DNA of 64,000 nucleotides from Spizellomyces punctatus DAOM BR117. Taxonomy: Eukaryota; Chytridiomycota; Chytridiomycetes; Spizellomycetales; Spizellomycetaceae. Below are positions 47,234 through 59,397 of the stretch, in pieces. Below the pieces are notes generated by a model. It did no database searches, was not told where the DNA came from, and saw only the letters and a program-made list of their open reading frames with translations. The stretch's first letter is position 1, and each line of letters opens with the position of its first letter. Position numbers and translations under genes: made by a program. Where the stretch lies: contig NW_015971541.1 in NCBI RefSeq assembly GCF_000182565.1, positions 1,001,039 to 1,065,038 on the forward strand, read 5' to 3'.

Positions 47234-47899
47234 CTAGTTTGCGTCCTTCCCTGACCCACCCTGCAAGTTCTCCTCATGTTGCTTCAATGTAGACAATAGG
47301 GTTTGTGGTGATCGCTGCAATAAACCAACCAGAGTTTGGGCAGGTTGACTCAATATTCCCGCCAGTTCTGCCCGCAGCTGACCCAAAGAGGGAAGCTTCA
47401 CAACTTCCGACAAAAGATCCGCCGTCAGCACTCCTCCGTCGAACTTGGCACCGACTACCAACAGTTTAGATTTATACTTCTTCGCAACCTCCGTGAAGTC
47501 CTTTGCCAAGGTTGGTCGGTCTTCGTCCGTTGCATTAGAAAATGCTACACAGCATGGCCCAGCCAGTAGCATTTCCAACTTTCTCAAGTCCCCCTCATTC
47601 CCTTCTGCTGCTTTCAACGACGCCGCGCGATCTCTAATAACAGCCCCAAAAATGTTGTTACGGATGGTTGCTATTACGAAACCTTTCTCCCGAAAGTCGG
47701 ACTTCAGCGCACTGTACTCCTGTGCTGTCAAGTTGTTGTTCTGCATCACAAAAACAGCTCGAGACGATAGAACTTCCTGGTACTGCTCGAATAGGAATAG
47801 TCGACGCAAGTCCACAGGATTTCCGCGTCGAGTTCGCTTAGGGTTGGCCAAAACCTGTCTCGCCCGCTCAGGTTGCAGAATTCCACCGACGGTTGCATC
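47234..47899 (-). CDS. MRPL11: Mitochondrial ribosomal protein uL10m
   Basis: Base of the mitoribosomal L7/L12 stalk. The conserved core reads VDLRRLFLFEQYQEVLSS, VMQNNNLTAQEYSALKSD, TIRNNIFGAVIRD, LLAGPCCVAFSN and KLLVVGAKFDGGVL, then a helical C-terminus. The last exon is 47234-47899; an ATG at 47899 lies directly after a good acceptor (CTGCTGCAG) and is the minimal start. Upstream small exons may add a presequence: GT-AG signals exist at 48105/48030 and 47985, but no model joins an ATG to this exon in phase convincingly. The 5' end is therefore unresolved. Confidence 0.8.
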   Translation of the reverse strand, partial: DATVGGILQPERARQVLANPKRTRRGNPVDLRRLFLFEQYQEVLSSRAVFVMQNNNLTAQEYSALKSDFREKGFVIATIRNNIFGAVIRDRAASLKAAEGNEGDLRKLEMLLAGPCCVAFSNATDEDRPTLAKDFTEVAKKYKSKLLVVGAKFDGGVLTADLLSEVVKLPSLGQLRAELAGILSQPAQTLVGLLQRSPQTLLSTLKQHEENLQGGSGKDAN

Positions 47900-48466
47900 T
47901 GCAGCAGGGAAGTGAGTCAGACCAGACTTTTTTCAACGTATCGATTGATCGCTATCGTGAAGCCCCGGCATTCTTCCATACTTACAGCTTCGGACTGTTC
48001 CTGCTCGGCAAGCTGCTCTTGGAATAAGACTGGTATAGGAGCATTCACACAATAAATAAACGCTTGCATGATACATTGCTCGTCACGACCAGACCATATT
48101 CTTACAATTTGAGTTGGAACATTTCGTCGACGACTGAGAGGCAAAACTATCGTCGTTTGCTAAACTTCACTGATACATTTATAAAGAAAGTAGACAGTGG
48201 TCAGGAACGGCATGTCGTGGCGCATGGCTTGCCCAACCACTCTGGGCACGAGCACCCACCTCGAAACTGTCCAAGGTTCGCTTAAGGATTCCTAAAGCCA
48301 GGAGGGCATGCGGAGGATTTTGTTGATCTCTGTTCCTTCGCACTGGGGTCTTCTGCCAGATTCGCGCCTCCACGTGGTTTCGCGACTATGGCAACTGCAA
48401 TGGATCTTATGCAACGCTTTCAGAGCAGACACGTCTGGCAAACGAAATTGCGGTCATCCGTCAACA
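47900..48466. promoter_or_regulatory. Divergent promoter and 5' region, uL10m / symplekin
   Basis: Probably holds 5' exons of the uL10m gene (to about 48122) and the promoter of both genes. No independent gene is seen. Confidence 0.4.
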
Positions 48467-51400
48467 ATGGCCGACCAGGCGGCGAACCAGGCGATAATGT
48501 TGCTCAATGCAGCAAGGACGTTACAAGACATTGGTCAACGAGTCACAGTTCTACATCAGCTTCATGAAGTCCTGAAACGAGAACCTGCACTACTCGCGAC
48601 TTTCTTTCCTATTGCTCTGGGATTGGCTGTGGATCCGTCTGCCGACTTGCGCGTAGGTGTCTTGAGGTTAATCGAGGATACCACCTGTCGTATGACTGTA
48701 CCGGATGAAGCTAGAATGCTTGGTAGGTTGAAGCTCCCCAAGTGGCGGGTGTCCAAGATGTATCTGTCCCCCATATTCCCATAGTCTCGAAGCTCTGTTG
48801 TTTCTGCCAAATTATCCAATCTTTAAATTAAGCCTTTTTCTACAGTTGCAGCACGTAGTGTAGAGGCTCTCACATTCCTTATGACCGACGAGAATCCCAA
48901 TGTTATTAAAAGAATTGTGCGATGTGCCACCAGCATTTATCCATTCATATTTAAATGGATGTGAGTAATTGTCGAGTTTGAAAGGAGCAAGGAAGGAAGT
49001 AGAACTTATGAATGCATGCTGAACACACATTTGGTACGGAAACAAGGTGCAAGCTACCGGCAGATCAGGCGACATGGCAAGGAATTGCAGGGCTGAAAGT
49101 AAAGCTTTTTGCTCTGTTGGGGCATTCCAATGACGGTGTAAAGGAAGGTGTCGTGCGATTTCTACATAAGCTCATCATGGTGCAGTCTCCGAAAGATGCG
49201 TCCGTGGTAAGTATCCCTCTTCAGTCCGCCCCTGAATCCTCCATTGGCTGAGATTTCGAAAATACCTCATCATATGTCAGGTCGCCATAGGGACCGACAG
49301 TGTGTCCATCGATCTGTGTCCACCACAACACCCATTTATAAACATTCAGGAACTGAATGCCGAAGCTGTCGGCTTGTTCAATAGAATGCAAAGTTTCATT
49401 TCTATACCTGGCGTGTAAGTCTCCTGTTTCTCGTTAAATGCTGTGTCCATTGTGGGTGGCCTGGCCTATCTGGGCTTACATGATGTCTATTTATGACCGA
49501 AAATATCGAAATTATCATTGGGCCACTTCACAACCTGGTGTTCATTTGTTCTGACACGGGCCCTCTCTCGATTTAGCTCGGCTGGACCCATCACCGCGAA
49601 CCTTAACTGTATGCTTGGATTAACAAGAGCTCGGCCGCAGTACCTACAGCCAGTCATCACCACGCTTGTGCAGTGGGTGAACACTCCGTCCACTACGCTC
49701 ACCTTGGTACAGAGAAGAAGTGTCGAACGTACTATTAAGATCGTCCTCATGTCTGCTCTAAGGTCGGCAGAATATATTGCTCGTTAGAAGTCTGGTTAGC
49801 AGATATCTTTGCTCACATTATCCTTTTAGATCACCTGCCGCCGCTCCGTATGCCAATATCTTGACAGATGCCCTGGTGAAACTTGGCACGAAAAGTCACG
49901 AAATTCAGCAAGCAAGACGACGTGAACTAAAGCGATCAGCTCCACCATCAACGCCAGAGGTGTTGTTCGACCCAAAACGACAGCGCACCAGCGGTGTACC
50001 GCAGCCAAGCACGCAACTTGATGCCACCTGGAATACCACAAATGAAGCATTCCCGCAAGATGAAGCTCTGCAATTGGCCACGCAGATGTTGAATACCATA
50101 AACGCCAATTCATTGTCGCCAAACATCATTGCTGAGCTTGTGGTCCAAACACTTGCTTCCTGTACGACGCCTCGATGGGAACAGGGTGTTATGGTACGTG
50201 CCCGTGAGATCAGTTTGACTTACTCTTCCTGCTCACCTTACCGAATGTTTATTTTACAGAGATTTAAGCAAGTCAGCGGATTGGTGTCTCAAGCTTCCGT
50301 ACAACCTCCGGTAGCTGCCCCAAGCCGAGATCCACGGAGAGATCCCCGAATGATGGATTCTCAGCAATGTTTGGAATCGACACCCTCAACGTTATCCGAA
50401 AATGAAAACGGAGCAAGTACCGAGACCTCACTTGCAAAGGACGAAGAGCTGCCGTTGAAGTCGGATTTTCCCGGAGACTCTTCTCTGTCAGGAAGAGGGG
50501 AGGACGAAAACCTTGCAAAGTTACGCGCAGGGTCACCTAGCCAAATGAATGTCTTGCCTAGTGACCAGTCCGAGGATCACGATCACTTGTCAGATTTAGC
50601 AGCTTTCGAAAGCTCTGCTCGGGCAATAGTCCTTGATTTATCAAATGCTGAGCTACCTGAACTCAGCGCGGATGAACGGAGACGACTGGCAAATGACGCA
50701 GTGAAGCGCATCTTAAGTCTTGAACCGACGTTTTCATCGCAAGTTGCGATATCAACAGTCTCTGGCGCGCCCGGTGCACAGTCCTCAGGACAGTCGTCAG
50801 CCGGGCCTTTTAGTCTATCTGCTGCCAAGACTGGATGGATGCTGGTACTTTGTCGATTAACAACGGCGCTCTCTGATGGACACCCAGTGGCTAATGAGTC
50901 TGAGGAAACCAATACTGCGAGCGGACGGGTATCGGATGAGATGAAGGGTATTATCATGGAAAGCTTGCTGGAAGACTTCCGGGGAAGGTCCGTATGTTCT
51001 GTTGATTCGATGCTATGAGTTGTCCTACAATTTGCTTTTGTTCCAGGCTTGAGCTCGCCGTAATATGGCTTCATCACCTCTGGTTAGAAGATGAACATCG
51101 AACACGGGCACAGAACGCAGAACCCTTGGATGCTTCATCGAAACAGTATCCGATCTGGTTTCATCGAATCCTTGACAAAATCAGCACCACACTTGACCCG
51201 AAGGACAAAACTTTTGCCAAGTTTCTGATTGATGTTCCGGAAGTGACTGAAGAGGCCATCCACCGTGTGGTGAAAGGATATTGTGATGATCACGAAAGGT
51301 ATGAAGGACATTGTTTTTGACGAGACGATACCGATTTTGATGTCACCCAATAGGATGCCATTGGGTCTTTTCACACTTCAAGGTCTAATAAATCACCGCC

Positions 51401-53408
51401 CGGCTGTAAGAGCGGAATGCTTACAACTTCTTTTAGAATATGCACTCCATCCCAGTACGTGGTCAAGTTGTGTTCGGTGATATGACGATTCACTGACTCG
51501 TTCACATTCCTGGTACAGCGAGATTGACCCGTTCCACAGCTATTGTAATGTGTAAACGATTCTTTACTGACCATCGCACGATCGGCCCAAAAGTTGAGGA
51601 ATTTGCGCTGGAAGCCATTCGAGCTCTTTTGGGTCCACCTCAAGTTGGCATTGTGCATACAGAATCAACTGAAAGTGATGCCAATGGTGTTGAAGAAGAC
51701 AAAGGCGGTGAAGATGATGATATGGACGTTAAAGAAGAGAAGGATGGGGTTCAGGATGCCGAAAGGCGTACATCGAATGGAGATATCACCCCAGATGATT
51801 GGAAAGAAGACGATGTTGTTAGACGACTAGAGCTCTATTTTGCACTTTGCAGCAAAAAGCATGAGCTGCTGCTGGAGTTGTTTAAGCTGTACAAGGACTT
51901 CCACATCTCTGTCCAGCGTGCAGTGCGAAAAAATATCCCGCCGCTTATCAAAGCACTTTCTGCACAACCAGCGCGTTTGCTACCCATCATTAACGCATTC
52001 CCAGAAGGGTCCGACTGGCTCGTTTTACGAATGGTGACTACCATGACCGAAAAACATCCGCCTTCACCTCAACTCGTCACTGCAGTTTGGAATGTCTTTG
52101 CTCAAAAGAATCTGGATGCACGATTCCTTATACCCATATTGTCAGGACTTGGGAGGGTATGCATTTCTTTGTCCTTTTTTGCATTATTTTTCTCATATTT
52201 GTTCCCCCTATGCTCTAGCCCAAAATTTTGCTATATCTGCCTCGGATAGTACAGCTTCTCGACGGAAGTGAAAAACAACGGGCTTTGGTAAAGGACGCTT
52301 TCTTGCGGCTTGTCGATAGTCCAAGCCTGCAAAATGCTGCCGCTGCATCAGCAGGAACAGGTGCAGGCCCAGCGGTAAGTACAAATGGCGGCGACCGAGC
52401 GGCTCAACCAGGTGGAGGGGGCGCAGGGCCACCTCTCACACCTTCCGAGTTGCTTGTTGCTTTACATAACATGGAGGAAACCGTGGGACTCAAAAGGGCG
52501 GTCGAAGGTGCGTGACCCCTAAATTTGCAACACCAATCCATAGCCCGTGCGCTGTCGAGTAGGCTTGGATTTAATATCTTTCTTCATTAGCCACTACCAT
52601 CTGCTTCACATGCCAGAACGTCTTCAAGGGAGAGGTGCTTGCAGTTGTGTTGCAGCAACTGGTGGACCAGTCGAAGCTTCCCACGCTCTTCATGCGCACT
52701 GTTATACAAAGCGTCAATCAGTATCCTGCACTAGTGAATTTTGTCACTAGTATCCTTTTGAAACTGATCAACAAGAAAGTGTGGAGTGCTCCGAAGCTGT
52801 GGGAGGGATTTATACGTTGCTGTACGGTGAGTACTGGCTTTTTGCATTTGTTTGTTTGGAAAATGGTGAGAATCCCGGCGCCCTTGAACGAGCTGGTGCC
52901 ACGGGGGACAGGTACTGTGGGCGGAGAGGTTGTTTCCTATCAAATGTATGCAGTCAGAATACATCATGAACGCCAAAGCAATGCTTGGTTGGTTCAAATT
53001 CATTGCAAATGGATCCTATTGTTGAGACGAAGTTTGGCCTGGAGGACATTGTGGTGACACAAACTCACGTGGCTATAGCTTGAATCACGTGGGTATATGG
53101 ATTAGCCACTCATGTTTTCCTTCCTACTTTTGTGGTAGATTATCTTTCCGGCATCCATCCAAGTACTACAAAGCCTACCACGACCGCATGTAGCAGATGC
53201 CTTGAAACGATCTCCAAAATTGAAAGCAGCATTGCAAGCTCATATTGCGCAATTAGAGCCAGAACAAAAGGCGAGGAGGGAAATACAGATATTTGTGTCG
53301 CTGGTAGAGAGTGGGGCACCAGATGAGATGGAGCAAGTGGGCACAGAGCATGAACCTAAACAAGAAGTGGTGGAGGTAAAAGAGGAGGGGAATGATGAGA
53401 AACGATGA
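48467..53408 (+). CDS. PTA1: Symplekin / Pta1, mRNA 3'-end processing scaffold
   Basis: The HEAT-repeat scaffold of the cleavage and polyadenylation factor and histone pre-mRNA cleavage complex. Many exons. The N-terminal HEAT region (from [17 protein letters not shown]) includes [72 protein letters not shown] and KLIMVQS. The middle has [19 protein letters not shown], then a basic KRQRTSG patch and a polar low-complexity region with several acidic stretches. The C-terminal symplekin domain includes [63 protein letters not shown] and [16 protein letters not shown], then [17 protein letters not shown] and a Glu/Lys-rich tail. It matches animal symplekin better than yeast Pta1, which is shorter. 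Confidence 0.93.
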
Positions 53409-53831
53409 CATTGACGCAAGGGACTCCGCTTTGCATGTACATTTTAAACGCAAGAGCATACTGTAGCGTCAGTAAATAATATTCGCTGTCAACCTTTCTG
53501 AATATAGGAATAATCTGAGTATAGATGAGACCATCCACAGGAACGGCATGCTATTGGAAAATGGACATCAAGGACAGTCCATGGTGTATCCTAGATTTCA
53601 TTTACCCTAATTTGAGACTAATGTGGCACAGCAGGTTGAGATCTGCAAGAGAGAAGGACTTGGGTGGGTTGGCCTTTGCTTTGACAGTGAGATTTAACTG
53701 GACTCCGGGCTTCTGTGCATTTCGTCCGGCGTATCTTGAGAACGTTGTCGGCGACTGTTGTTCCAGCTAGAATTGTCGTGGGTGACGCCGTCACACTGGT
53801 ACCGAAAGTTCAACCTTCATTCTTGACAGAA
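53409..53831. other. Intergenic region, symplekin / BUD32
   Basis: Short gap between two genes on the same strand; no gene recognised. It should contain the symplekin terminator and the BUD32 promoter. Confidence 0.4.
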
Positions 53832-54872
<1,041 letters not shown>

Positions 54873-55782
54873 ATGTTGTCCACATCCAACCTAGGTTACT
54901 ATCAACAGCTGGCTACAATGGCAGTCTATTAGATCGTCTTTTTTTTTTTTCTTTGCCTCGGGACCATATCCGAAAATTGCAACACAATGCATATGGTTTT
55001 GTAGCAATGAGACGCCAAACGCGAGTAACTCATCATACCATCATGATTGTATTTCATCGGAACGTTCTTTTCATAACACAAAATGCCCCGAATGAAAAAA
55101 ATAAAATATAAACGACCAGTCATATTTCAATCTCGCAGTTTTCAAGTCACTTCTAGTCATCTAACTGGCACAATCACCATGCCATTAGCCCACATGGCTT
55201 CTTACCATAAAAGGAAAGTGTGTGGAAGCTCAAAGAAGCAATACCTGCGCCACATGCAAAAAAAAGCGCAGTCGCCCTCGCCTATAAAAGAGCGCGTTTC
55301 CCCATCCCCCCCGCTTCTTCTTTATCCTTGCACAGGGGCAATACCTTCAGCAGTGAAGTCTCGACTGAGCTAAGGTTATTGACTAATTGAAAACTTACCA
55401 ATTACCCGTGGTGGGGCCACTGGCCACACCCAATTTTTGGCACCCTCTCACTATGAGAATTTATATTTAAAGGAAGAAATTCGTATTGGAAGTTCTTAAT
55501 GTCCATGGCATATGGGAAATAATATTGGATGGGATATGGCTGCATTGGAATCAGCGGCAGGTCGGATCCAGTGGCATAGCACGTGATACGCAAGCTTCCA
55601 GAATGCGCAGTAGTTGCAAGTGGTTCCGCTTGACGGCCACTCCACACCAGACTCTGTGCTCAACGAAAAGCATCCTCTTCTTTTCATCCTGCAGGTAATT
55701 GCGTTTCCGCAAAAGACTTGTAAAACTCTTAATAGGCCACGCTTGGCTCACACTTTCTTGTCAGCGCGCATCTACCTAAACC
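54873..55782. promoter_or_regulatory. Intergenic region upstream of the rhamnose gene, with TATA box
   Basis: No recognised gene. TATAAAA at 55283-55289 (followed by CCCC/pyrimidine runs) is the best core promoter signal but lies almost 500 bp before the ATG, so a long leader or a 5' leader intron is likely. A T12 run lies at 54939-54950. A short frame from ATG 55083 (Lys-rich) is not supported. Confidence 0.4.
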
Positions 55783-57034
55783 ATGAACGGCAACGGAAAT
55801 CACAGCCAAGAGGTATATAGTTGAACTCGACTTTGCAGGAAAGCTTTAGACGTTGCATTGACTTTTGATGGCTATCTGTCGCATCTCTCACCTGTCTCTA
55901 GCGCTATCTTATCTTTGGTGCGAACGGATGGATCGCAGGATTGTTGAAGGAGCTGTTGGAGAAGCAAGGCAAGGAGGTGAAGGGCACCCTTGTCAGACTG
56001 GAAGAGAGAGAGGCGGTCTGCAAGTGAGTTGGTGTGCAGCAAAGGGCCAAGAGAATGCTTGGGCGCTGACAATGTAATGTCCTGTGATTCGCAGAGAACT
56101 GGACGCCTACAAGCCAACGCGCGTCTTCAACTGCGCGGGAGTAACAGGTCGACCAAACGTCGATTGGTGCGAAGACAATAAGCAGGCCACTATTCGTAGC
56201 AATGTGATTGGAACGCTCAATCTCGCGGATTGCTGTTTCCTGAGAGGAATCCACATGACAAACTTTGCGACCGGTGAGAAAAAGCGACACGTTTGGGTCA
56301 GATGTTCGTTATCTTGACCCTCTCTACCTTAGGATGTATTTACACCTACGATGAAAAGCACAAGGAACACGGTGTCGGATACACCGAAGAAGACGAACCC
56401 AACTTTGCTGGATCTTACTACAGCTTCACCAAGGCTATGGTGGAGAAGGTAAGGAATGATCTTTCTATAGTGTTACGCGAGCTGTTCTGACGCTATTTAT
56501 CGGCTTTTCAGATGATCAAGGCCTACGATAATGTCTTGACACTTCGGCTTCGTATGCCCGTATCAGATGACCTGAATCCTAGAAACTTTGTCACCAAGAT
56601 TACAAAGTAAGTTATTCCCATGGTCACATACCTTTGGTATACTTCCTAAGGACTCATCAATGTCAATGAATAGGTACGAGCGAGTAGTGGACGTTCCCAA
56701 CTCCAACACTATCCTCCACGATCTCCTTCCCGCGTCGATTGTAATGGCGGAAAATAAATTGACCGGTGTCTTCAACTTCACGAACCCAGGTGCCATTTCG
56801 CACAACGAAGTGCTTGCGCTCTACAAGAAGCATGTAGACCCCAACTTCACGTGGAAGAATTTCACAGTGGAAGAGCAGAGCAAGATCCTCAAGGCGGGCA
56901 GAAGTAACTGCGAATTGGACACAACCAAGTTGACAACTACGTTGGCAAAGTTTGGTATTACGGTTCCTGAGATTCACGAAGCGTACGATGCATGCTTCCA
57001 GCGCATGGCGGCGAACTTGAAAGCTGCTAAATAG
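55783..57034 (+). CDS. UDP-4-keto-6-deoxyglucose 3,5-epimerase/4-reductase (UDP-L-rhamnose synthesis)
   Basis: A short-chain dehydrogenase/reductase that makes UDP-L-rhamnose from the 4-keto-6-deoxy intermediate; homologous to plant NRS/ER and fungal ER enzymes. Exons 55783-55812, 55902-56023 and from 56095; further exons follow. Motifs: RYLIFGANGWIAGLL (NAD(P)-binding GxxGxxG type), NCAGVTGRPNVDWCEDNK, RSNVIGTLNLADCC, NFATGCIYTYDEKH, EDEPNFAGSYYSFTKAMVE (active-site YxxxK), LRLRMPVSDDLNPRNFVTKI, YERVVDVPNSNTILHDLLP, TGVFNFTNPGAISHNEVL and NFTWKNFTVEEQSKIL. About 300 residues. Partner 4,6-dehydratase is not in this window. Confidence 0.93.
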
Positions 57035-57226
57035 TTTGATAAGGCGTGCTGCAAAGGATGAGTAGGGTTATGTCAAGTAGACGAAACCAGGGATCCTGCA
57101 ATGTTATTTTCGTAGATAGGAACGCTCTTAACTTTGTACTTGTTTCTTAATGAAAGAGTGAGGACGCATCAGCAGATTCAATGGACGAAAATTGATACAA
57201 ATGTTCTACCAACTCCCTACTCTAGC

Positions 57227-58612
57227 CTAGAATCCCTTGTTTGCTAGCATAGTAGCAATTTCAAGATACAACTCAATGGCGTTGAATTTGCTCTCTTCGA
57301 TCTGATCCTTTAGTTCTTCCTTCTTCGCTTGAGTGTGCTCTACCAGATCTTTTCCAATCTCTTTGGCTTTCTTCTGGAGTTGAGTATGTGCCTTTCGCAC
57401 GTCCTGACCTTTGACCTCTGTGCCTTGCTTTAGAGCCTCTTCAACCTTCTCGACGGCATCCAAATTCTTTACCACCGTTTCCCATCTCCAAGTATTCAGC
57501 AGATTAATCAAATCAATGTGGTCCGCTTTCAATGTTTTAATGTACTCTCCCCATTGCGCGGACTTTACACTCACCAAACCGTCATTGATGCCCTCTACTG
57601 CCATGAGGTATTCGAATGTGAATCTAAGAGGATAAACGAATGGCTTTTGGTAAATGCTTTCCGTTCCGTCGGCTCCGTAAGAAAAGTAGGCAACGCTGGG
57701 ATCATTAGGTGTGGCAGGGTTGAACGTGTTGTTGACATACGAAGGTGTAAGATCTATGAAAGCGCGAATGTCGAGACTCGTGGATCGGTATAACGTTGAT
57801 ATCAGAGGTTCGAGGAGACTAGATATGAATGGGAGTGAAGCAATGGACGACCCATGGTGAGGTGTGCCTATTGTAGTCAGCGACTTGCGGCACCACACTA
57901 TCATAAGTCCATATTCTTTAATGCACGGAAGAGACGGTGTTCATCCTTACGCTGACGTTAAACTTGGGCCGGGAGTGGTCCGCCTTGAGGAGCTGGCTAA
58001 TCATATATCGACAATCCAGTCCGCCCTGCAGGTAACGCCGTAATGAGACGTTCGCTCCCAGTTTTGTCTTACAACCCACACCTGAAACGCACCATGGAGT
58101 GGGCAACTAAATTCACAGTGTTCCCTTCCGGCACTTTCGCTTCCAACACCTCTTTCAAGACTCTCGCTCTGACGCTGACATCTGCAGCTCTCGGTACCCG
58201 TGTTATTAACACATCACATCCAATCGTTGACAACGCCTCCTTTATTCCGCGCCAGTAGTGAAGACGAAGGAATGTCGGGCCTAGACTGGCAAAGGGTTAA
58301 TATTTCGAACGCTTGGTGTCGAACAGGAGGAGTCGCGACTTACCCATCATGTCAAAGCCAAGTAGACCTGAAATGCAAAGAACAATTTAACATGGAATGT
58401 GTCGAGCATGATCGGCTGCCACCATACATGCCATGACATAGAACTATTGTATTTCTGGGCGCTTTGTACTTGTGCCAGGGGACGACCTTCTGCCGTGGAT
58501 CGTCATGGACGTCTTTGCAAACTCTTGCCGATGCATGGAGATAACAGATATGGTGCCCAAAAGGAGCCTTCTTGGGATATCCACTAACTTGAAGCAGGCG
58601 AAAGGACGCCAT
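57227..58612 (-). CDS. Alpha/beta-hydrolase triacylglycerol-lipase-like enzyme
   Basis: A lipase-class serine hydrolase of the type annotated as fungal triacylglycerol lipase. Exons on the minus strand: from 58612 (MASFRLLQVSGYPKKAP, a possible mitochondrial leader, to NTIVLCHGM), GLLGFDMM, GPTFLRLHYWRGIKEALSTI, then TRVPRAADVSVRARVLKEVL and NTVNLVAHSM with GGLDCRYMISQLL (nucleophile Ser in AHSMGG), then KSLTTIGTPHHGSSIASLP and VEGINDGLVSVKSAQWGEYI with catalytic His in LKADHIDLINLL. A 60-residue Lys/Glu-rich helical tail follows (QKKAKEIGKDLVEHTQAKKEE), not needed for catalysis. The exon 1 donor is either GTGGCA or a GC donor; both keep phase. Confidence 0.85.
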
Positions 58613-59397
58613 TTCTTTGTGGGCGAGATGTGTGTGGGAAGCGATCTGTCGGTTTACTGTGACGTCGCATGATCAGGTAATCAAAACGATCGCGTCTCAG
58701 TTTTCGTTTACCATCTTCTTTTACACAACTGTAGGCTGAAGCGACTCTATAACGGGGCTTTGTGTGAATCGACCTGTCGGTTAGGTTAATTGACGTGGAC
58801 GACAGGGTCACCTTGCCCGATGTGCCATCGACCTATATCTATTCCATCATGCGGACAAATGTGTCTCACAAGCAAGGGTTTGAATGCTCTCCCTTCCCCA
58901 ACATTCACATCAAGATATAGAGCTTTGACAACCAGATTTCTTTGAAGCCCGTTTGCCAGGATTTCACCGTTTCATTACTTGTGTTGTTCTTGTACACGGG
59001 TCAAGTAGCGAGGATCGATCCAACTCAAACTGCTCACAAAGCAGCGATTAGGCTAACACACAAATAGTATCGATTGTTTTGCTAGGTAATACGACCAAGT
59101 TTTGGACGTGCCCATCATTCCTTGTCCTATTAGTCCTGGTAGCATCACCTAATGTTTGTACCTTACTACAGTAGCGCAGGCGGGGCAGGTCCAAAGCCAA
59201 TATCACCTAGCATTTCAGACTCACTACGCTGCAGAGTACAGAACATGGCTAAATTGACCCACTTCATTCATCTGCGAGGAATTCTACATAAGGCCTATGT
59301 AGCCGTCAAATGAAAAGACCTCTTGGCTCTTTCTATTTGTACTGTATTTGTAACAATGATAGATAAGTAAATGTTGGAGAATGCTTACATGTGTGGT
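58613..59397. other. Intergenic region, lipase / PPR protein
   Basis: Between the 5' end of the lipase gene and the 3' end of the 599-residue PPR gene, both on the minus strand. No gene recognised. Confidence 0.45.

Noticed and set aside
55083-55373. Lys-rich 96-codon frame upstream of the rhamnose gene
   Set aside because: It spans the TATA box and low-complexity A-rich sequence, with no family resemblance.
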